Of a DNA stretch of 17,619 nt, positions 1 to 8,400 are shown one piece after another; position 1 is the stretch's first letter, and the number at the start of each line of letters is the position of its first letter. The notes below the pieces were generated by a model. That model saw nothing but the letters and a program-made list of their open reading frames with translations. It did no database searches and was not told the origin of the DNA. Source of the stretch: Anaerobutyricum stercoris. GTDB taxonomy: Bacteria > Bacillota > Clostridia > Lachnospirales > Lachnospiraceae. Both the position numbers and the translations under genes were made by a program. The stretch spans positions 1-17,619 of the forward strand of contig DXBR01000067.1 of the NCBI GenBank assembly GCA_019116455.1. Reading direction: 5' to 3'.

Positions 1-327
1 AGTGTAGCGGCTTCCGGAGCCATCGTCATTGTCGTCCGGATGATCTACGACAAATACGAAAACCTCCGCATCTTCGCGGTGGTCAAACATTTCATCCGCC
101 CGATCATCTCAGGACTGCTCCTGAACGTGGCCTTGTCCCTCTATCTTTCCGGTATCCTGGCAATCGCCGGAGGCGGACTGACCATGACGATCCTTTCTAT
201 TATTACGCTGATTGTCATTGCGCTGGTCTTTGCCCTGGAACAGAAAAAAGACGTGCACCTGCTCTGGAAGATCCTGCTGTCAGCGGCCATCTCCTTTGTG
301 GGATGCAATGTGTTTGCGGGGATATAA
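1..327 (+). CDS. Chromate transporter (ChrA family), C-terminal part, cut by the window edge
   Basis: The reading frame is open from base 1, so only the last 108 residues are present. The protein ends at a TAA stop at 325-327. The visible part has a cytoplasmic-type loop with KYENLRIF, then HFIRPIISGLLLNVALSLYL, then two further hydrophobic segments and a short tail. The arrangement of an FYDKY-like stretch, a short charged loop and a xxxRPxxxGLL helix is typical of the C-terminal end of a ChrA/CHR domain. That family comprises membrane proteins that export chromate (or exchange it with sulfate). In Firmicutes they are often split into two half-size genes in tandem. Only one half-domain end is visible, so it is unknown whether this is the second of such a pair. 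The physiological substrate in this organism is not shown. Family assignment is from pattern memory. Confidence 0.72.
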   Translation, partial: SVAASGAIVIVVRMIYDKYENLRIFAVVKHFIRPIISGLLLNVALSLYLSGILAIAGGGLTMTILSIITLIVIALVFALEQKKDVHLLWKILLSAAISFVGCNVFAGI

Positions 328-362
328 AATAAGGGATATAAGATAGGCGATATAAGACAACA
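321..362 (+). repeat. Three degenerate 14-bp tandem repeats at the chrA stop codon
   Basis: GATATAA(A/G)A recurs at 321, 335 and 349, exactly 14 bases apart, and the first copy includes the chrA stop codon. The copies differ at several later positions. The period is seen directly; no function is evident. Replication slippage in low-complexity DNA is the simplest explanation. Confidence 0.55.
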
Positions 363-406
363 CGAAGGAGATCAACGGCGAGGAATAAAAAAGTAAATAA
401 AAAACA

Positions 407-445
407 GGAATAATCAATAGGAATAATAAGTAGGAACAATAAGGA
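407..445 (+). repeat. Three degenerate 13-bp tandem repeats
   Basis: GGAATAATCAATA, GGAATAATAAGTA and GGAACAATAAGGA follow one another directly from 407, 420 and 433. They lie just before the hairpin at 445. They look like slippage-derived low-complexity sequence, and no coding or binding role is apparent. Confidence 0.55.
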
Positions 446-526
446 GCCCCTGGTGGTGATATGTGCTTTTCATACTGGCTTTACCTGGTAGAAAGTATAT
501 GTCAAAGACTGCCGGGGGCTTTTTTT
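445..526 (+). terminator. Long terminator-like hairpin downstream of chrA
   Basis: The outer arms AGCCCCTGG (445-453) and CCGGGGGCT (512-520) pair with one G-U and are followed directly by T6 (521-526). The 58-base interior can also pair in part: CATACT (471-476) lies opposite AGTATATG (495-502). The structure is longer than a simple intrinsic terminator, so it may be the 3' end of a small structured RNA or a leader attenuator rather than only the chrA terminator. As a transcription stop for chrA it is well placed, about 120 nt after the stop codon. Confidence 0.6.
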
Positions 527-706
527 GTGGGTGATGATATGTAGGTATTATCAAAGGGTAGATGCAGAGCAGCTTTTGGATAAGGCAGCTTTTCCCAAAA
601 ATGTGGAAAATTATTCGTATTTTGTGATATAATATAAAAAATATAATTAATATAATTATGGAAATGGGCAAAAATGTAAAAAGATATAAAAATTCCCAAT
701 AATGTG

Positions 707-735
707 TTGATTCCTGTCTGTTCGCCATGTATAAT
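707..735 (+). promoter_or_regulatory. Sigma-A-type promoter of the Rpn-family gene
   Basis: A -35 TTGATT (707-712) and a perfect -10 TATAAT (730-735) are separated by 17 bases. Transcription would start near 742, giving a leader of about 58 nt before the ATG at 800. A second TATAAT at 775-780 has no recognisable -35. Confidence 0.65.
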
Positions 736-799
736 GTCGGTGTAAGCTATCAGATTTTCCGAATGAGAAGCTCGTATAATGTACTGAAGGAGGCGAACA

Positions 800-1636
800 A
801 TGAGCAAAGTGGAACATTCCGATACTTACGTAAGAGAAACCGACAGCCGCATCAGGCACCGGGAGTTTTTATTACAGGGAATCGAAAAGCTGACCCTGCT
901 GCATGATACTTTTATGAAGGTGGCACTGAAAGACGTGGAAGCCTGCCAGCATGTCATCCGCATCCTGATGGATGATCCGACCATAGAGATCGTGGAAGTA
1001 AGGAGCCAGTATCGGATATCGAAGCTGGTGTCAAAGGACGCGGTGCTGGATATTCTGGCGGAAGACAGCTGGGGACGGGTCTATAATCTGGAGATCCAGA
1101 GGAAGACGACCATCGATCATGCCCGGCGTACCCGGCGGTACAGCGCCCTGGTGGATGCGGAATATCTGGAAAAGGGGAAAGAATACAACGAGATGCCGGA
1201 GGTGTATGTGATCTACATCAGTGAAACGGATATCTGGGAGACAAGGGAAACAGAATCCCCGGTGGAGAGACATTTAAAAGGACAAATAGAAGAATATAAT
1301 GATGGCCAGCATACCATATATATCAACGCGGCCATCGACGACGGCTCACCAAAAGCCGCTTTGATGCGATACTTTAAGACCTGCGATCCGGACGACATGA
1401 GCCAGGGAGCATTATCCCGCCGGGTACGCTACCTGAAACGGGAGAAGGGAGGAATCGGAGAGATGTGTGAATATTCAGAAAGAATCTTTAACGGAGGTAA
1501 GGAAGAAGGACGCCGTGAGGGACTTCGGGAAGGCTGTGAGAAGATGATGCATTTGATGAGAGAACAGGGGATAGATGAAGCGATTATTGAAAAGATCATG
1601 GCGAATGTTACAGAACAGGAACCAGTGCAGGTATGA
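800..1636 (+). CDS. Rpn/PDDEXK-family nuclease (putative transposase-like)
   Basis: A 278-residue protein of the PD-(D/E)XK family related to recombination-promoting nucleases (Rpn) and the transposase_31/PDDEXK_2 group. The N-terminal half holds the diagnostic layout: LHDTFMKVALKD (about 34-45), a predicted strand VLDILAED with candidate catalytic Asp84, and YNLEIQRK with the E98-x-Q100 pair. The helix HARRTRRYSALVDAEYL follows, and VYVIYISETDIW is a further core strand. The charged C-terminus (KEEGRREGLREGCEKMMHL), ending in a helix QGIDEAIIEKIM, is also typical. Start: ATG 800 sits six bases after AAGGAGG (787-793). The gene is monocistronic, with its own promoter and terminator. Relatives cut DNA in vitro and raise recombination, and some have been proposed to act in phage defence; a role here is not shown. 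Family call is strong, biological role is open. Confidence 0.85.
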   Translation: MSKVEHSDTYVRETDSRIRHREFLLQGIEKLTLLHDTFMKVALKDVEACQHVIRILMDDPTIEIVEVRSQYRISKLVSKDAVLDILAEDSWGRVYNLEIQRKTTIDHARRTRRYSALVDAEYLEKGKEYNEMPEVYVIYISETDIWETRETESPVERHLKGQIEEYNDGQHTIYINAAIDDGSPKAALMRYFKTCDPDDMSQGALSRRVRYLKREKGGIGEMCEYSERIFNGGKEEGRREGLREGCEKMMHLMREQGIDEAIIEKIMANVTEQEPVQV

Positions 1637-1687
1637 AAGGGTAATTCTGAAAAATATATGAAGTGAATTGAGAATTGTTATAGAATG

Positions 1688-1730
1688 TCCGGAAGGATTT
1701 TGCAGATGTAGAATCCTTTCGGATTTTTTT
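1688..1730 (+). terminator. Intrinsic terminator of the Rpn-family gene
   Basis: TCCGGAAGGATT (1688-1699) pairs with AATCCTTTCGGA (1712-1723) with one G-U, and T7 follows (1724-1730). It lies about 50 nt after the stop codon and separates the nuclease gene from the adhesin region. Confidence 0.85.
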
Positions 1731-1750
1731 ATGCTCAAAAAGAATCTTTT

Positions 1751-1779
1751 TTCATTGTTTTAAAATGAAAGTTTATAAT
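1751..1779 (+). promoter_or_regulatory. Possible promoter of the small gene / adhesin unit
   Basis: A perfect -10 TATAAT (1774-1779) lies 17 bases after a weak -35, TTCATT (1751-1756). A transcript from here would start near 1786 and carry the G9 tract in its leader, about 130 nt before the GTG start of the small gene. The weak -35 in AT-rich DNA limits certainty. Confidence 0.4.
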
Positions 1780-1848
1780 TATAAAAAAATTAATAAAAAA
1801 TTAAGAAAAAAATTCTGAAAATAATGTTGTTGTAATGCTTTTTGTCAC

Positions 1849-1857
1849 GGGGGGGGG
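1849..1857 (+). repeat. Homopolymeric G9 tract upstream of the adhesin unit
   Basis: Nine consecutive G residues stand in a region that is otherwise almost all A and T. Directly before it is a -35-like TTGTCA (1842-1847). After it come -10-like hexamers, TAGAAT (1859-1864, 11-bp spacing) and TTAATA (1869-1874, 21-bp spacing). None is optimally spaced at nine Gs, so a change in tract length would shift spacing. Long G tracts between -35 and -10 or in leaders are known slipped-strand phase switches in other bacteria, for example porA of Neisseria. That role here is inference. Confidence 0.6.
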
Positions 1858-1912
1858 TTAGAATTTCATTAATAATTCTGAAAATATCTTAAATGGAAAG
1901 GAGATTTAAGGT

Positions 1913-2092
1913 GTGAAGGCAGGAGGATATAAAGAACAGACATTTCTCATCAAAGTGTTTAATGATCAGCACGGTACCTGGCAGGGAAGTATTCTCTGGG
2001 CCGAAGGAAAGAAAGAACAGTATTTTAGGAGTGCTTTAGAACTGTTGAAATTGATGGATGATGCCATAGCTAAAAAAAATAAAAAAAGATAA
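1913..2092 (+). CDS. Small 59-residue protein encoded upstream of the giant adhesin
   Basis: GTG at 1913 follows AAAGGAGA (1897-1904) and opens 59 codons to TAA at 2090-2092. The GTG at 1911 is followed by TGA and cannot be the start. The product begins MKAGGYKEQTFLIKVF, contains GTWQGSILWAEGKKEQYF and RSALELLKLMDDAI, and ends in a lysine-rich tail (AKKNKKR). Two short strands followed by an amphipathic helix can be pictured. There is no signal peptide or membrane segment, so it should be cytosolic. I recall similar small proteins, with a TWQG-x-W motif and an F-R-S-hydrophobic helix, near repeat-rich surface-protein genes of Lachnospiraceae, but they have no established function. The gene lies 204 nt before the adhesin gene with no intrinsic terminator between, so co-transcription is likely. 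A regulatory or adaptor role is possible but unsupported. Confidence 0.72.
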   Translation: MKAGGYKEQTFLIKVFNDQHGTWQGSILWAEGKKEQYFRSALELLKLMDDAIAKKNKKR

Positions 2093-2122
2093 AAAGATTT
2101 ATGAGAAATATTAATAGGTAGC

Positions 2123-2265
2123 AAAATTATCTGCTGTCCAAATAAAAAAGTGCTGGATACTGGTGACGGAGGTTGAAAACACTTTGAATGTTAAAATAAG
2201 TATTTTAAATGGCAGATAATTTTCTAAATAAAAAGAAAGAGAGAACCAAAAGGTTCAGAACTTTC
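2123..2265 (+). promoter_or_regulatory. Candidate structured leader RNA or inverted-repeat element before the adhesin gene
   Basis: A perfect 12-bp inverted repeat, AAAATTATCTGC (2123-2134) and GCAGATAATTTT (2212-2223), encloses 77 bases. Inside, AAAGTG (2147-2152) can pair with CACTTT (2180-2185), and TTAAAATA/TATTTTAA (2191-2208) forms an AT hairpin. Just downstream, GAACC-AAAA-GGTTC (2243-2256) makes a tetraloop hairpin, extended by GAAAG (2235-2239) with CTTTC (2261-2265), about 15 nt before the AAAGGAGG site. None matches a riboswitch class I can recognise; c-di-GMP types I and II were considered. A cis-acting leader is the favoured reading. A small invertible element is the alternative, but no good promoter is visible inside in either orientation. 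Confidence 0.45.
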
Positions 2266-2296
2266 TATTAATTTAACAGTAAAGGAGGAAAAGAGT

Positions 2297-2422
2297 ATGG
2301 AAAGGAAAAGACGCTACACTTTTCTTAAAAAGGGTCAGAAACGTTTCGTGGCTCTTCTTCTGACTTTGGTTATGGTGCTGACTTATGTACTTCCAAACAT
2401 AGGAACTATTCAAGCACAAGCT
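2297..2422 (+). other. Signal peptide of the giant adhesin
   Basis: The positive n-region MERKRRYTFLKKGQKR is followed by the hydrophobic core FVALLLTLVMVLTYVL. A small-residue end, IQAQA, precedes Gly43, so signal peptidase I cleavage is expected after about Ala42. No YSIRK/GXXS motif is present. Confidence 0.85.
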
Positions 2423-5400
2423 GGAGAACAGAGTATTACCCTAGGTGTTTCCACTATACATTTCAGTCATTCTTATATGTCTGAAAGTCAGGTGAATGCA
2501 CTGAAAAAAGAAAATCCGGATGTTTCGATTGCTAAATTAGATATTTCGGAAGTTCTTAATGGGGAAACAAGAGAAACTAAAACATTGTATTTTGATGGTA
2601 AGGTATCTTTAAATGATGTGGACATTTCCGATGAATACGAGTTGACAAATGACCCAATAGGAACTTCTATCCCTGCAGGAGAAACTACTTCTGTACAAAT
2701 TGAAATAGAGAGAAAGGCACGGGTATTTGAAGTTTCTTTTGATGCTAACGGCGGTGAAGGTAACATGGATTCTCTCTCCGTCAATGAGGATGAAGGAGAA
2801 ACTATTCCAGAAAATGCATTTTCTAAAGAGGGATATACCTTCACGGGCTTCAACACTTCCGCGTCTGGAGACGGAACTGCTTATCAGCCGGGCGATGATA
2901 TTCAGCCGGAGGAAGATATGACTCTGTACGCACAGTACAAGGAGAATCCGAAGGAGGAGACAGATATCGAAGAACCTGCGGACGATGCAGCAAATGTATC
3001 AGACGATCAGGACAGTGCACCGGCTGAGGATGTCGATAAGGACACAGAGGAAAGCGGCGGCCAGGATAGTACGTTGACCGGCGATGCCGACAAAGATGCG
3101 GCAAAAGACGATGCGCAGCCAGCGGATGCCAAGAATCCGGATGGTAAGAAGGATAAGGCAGACGGAAAAGAGTCTGAGGCGGAGCCAAATTCTGTGACAG
3201 ATACCGATGACGATAAGACAACATATTATGAGATTCGCTTTGTGGATGAAAACGGAGGCGATATTGTTGTCAATGAATCAGCAGAAGGAGACGCAAGGTA
3301 CATCCAATACGTCAAAGCAGGCGGCAGCACACAGGCTCCGCACCGACCGGTCATCAATGCGGATGGCAACAAGTTCGTCGGTTGGTTTACAGAAGCTGAC
3401 GGCAAGGGCGATAGGGTGACAGAGTTTACCAATATTCAGGCGGACGCTACATACTATGCGTACTACACCGAACAGCCAACCTACAAAATTACCATCAACT
3501 ATGTATTTGAGAATGATGGGAAAGAGGCGGCAGAGTCGTACGTAGCCTATGTGGAAGCCGGAGACTCTTACACGGCAACGGTAGATTCCCCGGAACTGGC
3601 AGGGTATACAGCAGATAAATTATCAGTAGATATTAATTTGTCTGACATCAATGAGGATAAAACATATACGGTCAAATATACCGGAGAAATGCAGACCTAC
3701 TATGTGGAGCATCAGTGGGAGAGCCTGGATGATCCGGGAACTTATGTGACGCATGAGAAAGAGACGAAGCAGGGGTATATCGGACAGTACACAGAGGCAG
3801 AGGCGAAAACCTATGATGGATTTATCGCCGGGGCATTTCAGAATGTGAAGATTACCCCAAATACTACTACTGATAAAGTCACAATACAGATTAAGTATAC
3901 AAGAAATAACTATGAGTTAATCTTTGATACCGGAGAAGGCGGCAGCTATATCGCAGCGAAATCTGTCAAATATGGTGAGTCCATCTCCAAAGCCATGCTG
4001 GATATCGGAACTCCAACCAGACTGGGATATACTTTTCAAGGTTGGACACTGGCAGATGGCGGTGCTATCGATAATGCTACCATGCCGGCAGGCGATCTCA
4101 AGGTGAAAGCACAGTGGGAAGCAAACACCAGAGCAGATTATACGATTGTATACTGGCTGGAGAGCCTCAATGGCGGTTATGATTATGTGACCCAGACCAC
4201 CGGAACGGGTAGTGTTGGCAGTGATATTACTGCTCCTGACTTAAATAATTGGCAGTGGGACAATGCCAATATTGAAGCGGATGGTGTGCAGAGAGATACT
4301 TCCAAAGATGCTCAGGTGACCATCTCAGCAGATGGCAAATCTGTGAAGAATGTCTACTATAACAGGAAGACATTTACGATTCAGTTTTATAAGTATGAAA
4401 AAGTGGGAGAAGAACCGACTTGGTGGGGCGGTACTAAAGATATTTATGATTGGGTAGAAGATGAAGACTTAAGAATCACTGCCAAGTATGGAGAATATAT
4501 TGCAGACCAGTGGAATGACAGAGCTCATGCAGCCTATGAATGGAATACAGAGCCGAACGGTAGGACATCATATACTCTTCTTGCCAACATGGGAGCAAAA
4601 AATATAGAGGTGTATGCTGATGATAGGGGAACTGGAACAACCATCACATATTACATTGAGGGCTTAAATGGTCAAAGACAGGTATATCAGACTCTCACAG
4701 CAGCTGATGGAGTGTCCCTTACAAATGAAGATAAAACTCCAATTGATGGATTTACCTTTAATGATTGGAAAGAGTCAACTGGACGGTTTGATAATGACCT
4801 CTGGCTCTACTACACCCGCAACAGCTATGACATTTCCTTCGAGAACTGTACTGGTGTAGGGGATGCTTCTTTGAAATACGAAGCAAGCCTTGCGACAGCA
4901 AAACCAAATGACAATCAGGTAAAACCTCCGACGGGCGTAGATTCTGATTATGTATTTGCCGGATGGTATACTTCACCGGCGTGTGAAGATGGTACGGAGG
5001 TAAAATGGAACTCTACCATGCCATCCCACAATATGCAGATATACGCCAAATGGGTTGCTCCGGAATACACCGTCAGCTTCGAGACCAACGGCGCAGGAAC
5101 AATTGATCCTATCACGGTGGAGAAATATAAAACCATTGAAAGTCAGATTCCAACTCCTGAGAAAGAAGGCGACGAGTTCTTAGGCTGGTATCTGGATGAG
5201 GATTGTACGGAACCTTTCATTGCGAATACACAGATTACAGAAAATATCACGCTGTATGCGAAATGGAAGAACGCCTTTACCTATTCCTACACGATCCAAT
5301 ATGTGGATGAAGCGGGACAGCCGATTCCGGGTGTGGAATCCACAACGGGAACTGCCATGGCGGACACCTATGTATTAGTTGAGCCGAAGGATATTGATGG

Positions 5401-8400
5401 TTATACAGCAAAAACCGGCTCTTTTACAGCATTATTAGATGAAAATAATAAGGTCATTAATGTTGTTTATACTAAGGACGCCACCTGGAGTTTTCGTATT
5501 CGATATATTGACGCCAATACAAGACAGGATATCATTGATTCGGTAACGCGGGAAGTGGCAGACAATACGCAGCAGGTAGTTGTGAACTCTCCGAGTGTAT
5601 TGGATCCGGATTATGCAGATGCGTTTGCAGGCTATATGCTTGTGTCCGATCCACAGGTTGTGGTGACGAAAGCAGATGCCACAAAGGAGAAAGAGTATAC
5701 CATAACCTTCGAGTACATACAGCAGCAGCAGACCTATGTGGTTTACCACCAGCTTCAGATGCCGGATGGAACGTATGTCACTATGGAGACAGAGCAGAAG
5801 ACTGGCAAAGTGGGAGATTATGTCACAGCGGCACCGAAGACCTATGAGGGATATACGTGCGTATCTACCAAATTAGAGCGCTCTGGTGTGGTAACGGCCA
5901 ATCCAAATGCGACAGATTCAAGCAGCGGCCTGAATATTTATGTAAAATATGACCGGGAAAATGCGCTGACCGTGCAGGATTATATCGGTAAATATGATGG
6001 ACAGGCCCACGGACTTACGGTAACGGGAACGCCAGTTAATACGGATATGGTAAAAGAAACCATTCAGTATTGTACCGACGGTCAAATATGGACAGAGACT
6101 GCTCCGATGGAAACCAATGTAAGTACAGATGCGGATGGAAAATATACTGTATACACAAGAGTAGTGACAGAAGTCACGGTGGGTGGAAAGACAACATCCT
6201 ACACAGGAACTTCTGAAATGCATTATATCGAGATTCAGAAACGTGATGTCACCATCACAGCCCCGGATGCCACAAAGGTATACGATGGTACTCCATTGAA
6301 TACCTGGTACACGACCAGTAATTATAAACCAGCCACAATTTCCGGCGATGGTTTTGTTGGTGCGGAGGGCTTTAACCACTATGTATATACGGCAGATAGC
6401 AGTATTTACGTGGGCGAAGGCAAGAACGTTATTGATGAAAATGCAACGAAAGCTGCTTTGAAAGCTAACACAAAGGAGAGTAACTATAACTTTACCTTTG
6501 TGAAAGGAACACTTACTGTGACTGATCGTCCGGGAGATGAGAAGTTTGTTCTGAATATCTATCCAAATGGTAAAACAGTAACCTATGATGGAACAGAACA
6601 GGAAGTTTCCGGCATAGAGACAACGCAATGGTTTGACAATAAAGGAGTATCTATTGGTAGTTATAACTACACAGTAGAAGGAGTATCTTTCGGCGCTTCC
6701 GGTACAGATGCCGGCACATATGAGGTACGGCAGACAGGTACGCCAGTAATTAAGGATGCTCAGGGCAATGATGTGACGAACCAGTTTACGATTCATGTAA
6801 ATCTAGCGTCTCTTATCATCAACAAACGCCCGGTCACTATAACAGCAGGTTCAGCATCTTTTGATTACGATGGCAAGGAGCATTCTCTGAATGAATCTTC
6901 CGTGACCTCAGAAACAGTATTGGCCGATGGTCACACCTATACTGCAACGATCACGGGAAGTGTGAAGGAACAGAACGAGATTGCGGACAATGTGATTTCT
7001 GATATCCGAATTTATGATGTCGATAAGAAAGATGTAACGAAGAATTATGAGATTACAGCAGAAAAGGGACGACTGAGAATCAACGCTATTGATGCGGAGA
7101 TTACCGCAATTGTTCAGATTGCTGATAAAGTTTCCATGTACAATGGAGCAGAACAGCGATTCTCAGACTTATCAGGCGATAATTACACGGTTACATTCAA
7201 TTTTAACAATGAAGATGACAAGATTGATACAACCGGATGGACCATCGCCGGAACAGAGATTACCACAGCAAGAACCAATGCCGGAACAACGGATGTATAT
7301 TTTGCTGAACCAGCTAATCTGAAAGTGCTGGATGCAGACGGCAATCCGGTAGAGTCTGCGGAAGTAAGCGTTCAGTTTGGTACATTAACAATTACCAAAG
7401 CCCCGCTCACTCTTACCGCCGGTTCCAATACAAAAGAGTACGACGGAACGCCTCTGGTCTCTCATGCTTTAGATAGTACAGAAGGACTCCAGGGTCAGGA
7501 TCGTGTTGTAGTGGAAACGATTCAATATACAGGCTCCCAGCTTGCTCCGGGCAGCAGTGACAATGAGATTGTCAAAGGTTCTGTTGCGCTGGTAAATGGA
7601 GAAGGAAAGCCTGTAACCGACAACTACGATATTACCTTGAAAAAAGGTACGCTGATCGTAACTAATGATAAGAAGGCAGAACGTGTCATCACGGTAAAGG
7701 CCAAGCCGGCAGGAAAACCTTATGACGGAACTCCTCTCGCTAACGGAGATTTCCAGGTGACAGGAACTTTCTTGAATGGGGATGCTGTTGACAGAGCGAA
7801 GGTTCAGGTAACCGGTTTTCAGACCTTTGTGGGCAGCAGCAAGAACAAGGTGGATGCGTCTTCTGTACACATTATGAATGGAAATGTAGATGTGACAGAA
7901 GCCTACACTATTAAGACAGAGGATGCCGATCTGACGGTGACAGCGCGACCAATCACTTTAACGGCAGCCAGTGCTTCCAAAGTGTATGATGGAACACCGT
8001 TGACCGCATCCGAGGTAACGCAGACAGGAACGCTGGCTGGGACAGATCAGTTTAAGACAGAGCCGACAGCCACCGGAAGACAGACTGAGGTGGGAAGCAG
8101 CGCCAACCCTGTTGGTGAGGTGAAGATTGTCGATAAGGAGACAGGCGAAGACCGGACAGATAATTATGCGATCACAAAGACGCCGGGTACGTTGACTGTG
8201 ACCAAAGCGGCCGCAAATCAGAACAAGGTTGCCATTGAAAGTGACAGCCTGACTTACGATGGACAGTCTCACGCACTTAAAGCGGCTACATCCACAGTGA
8301 CCGAAGGAACAACGATTTACTACACCACAAAAGTGGATCCATCGGCTTCCGACTGGTCAGCCGAGATGCCGTCCTTTACCAACGTGGGAGCCCACACTGT

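Larger units (their letters stand above)
328..799. other. Intergenic region chrA-rpn, no gene seen
   Basis: These 472 bases hold no convincing gene. The first part (321-445) is purine- and A-rich with two sets of short degenerate tandem repeats. It is followed by a long imperfect hairpin with a T-tract (445-526). From about 600 the DNA becomes very AT-rich. It contains an extended -10-like element, TGATATAAT at 625-633, with no good -35, and a much better promoter at 707-735. Small open frames on the minus strand here lack ribosome binding sites and have an AT-rich, non-coding look. Confidence 0.7.
1643..1884 (+). repeat. Three scattered copies of AATTCTGAAAA
   Basis: The 11-mer AATTCTGAAAA occurs at 1643-1653, 1811-1821 and 1874-1884, each followed by an A/T stretch. 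The last copy forms the right arm of a dyad, AGAATT (1860-1865) with AATTCT (1874-1879), directly after the G9 tract. The repeats could be operator sites of a regulator of the downstream genes. Chance in AT-rich DNA is not excluded, and the first copy lies upstream of the nuclease-gene terminator. Confidence 0.45.

Noticed and set aside
1893..1916. A seven-codon ATG frame ending in TGA over the GTG start of the small gene, suggesting a leader peptide
   Set aside because: It has no ribosome binding site, contains the small gene's own Shine-Dalgarno sequence, and is too short to support.
2123..2223. Known c-di-GMP riboswitch before the adhesin
   Set aside because: The conserved sequence blocks of types I and II were not found. 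Only generic pairing is visible, so it is reported as an unclassified structure.
5718..5731. CAGCAGCAGCAG microsatellite inside the adhesin gene
   Set aside because: It encodes four glutamines in frame. Changes would be in-frame, and the run is too short for a convincing switch.
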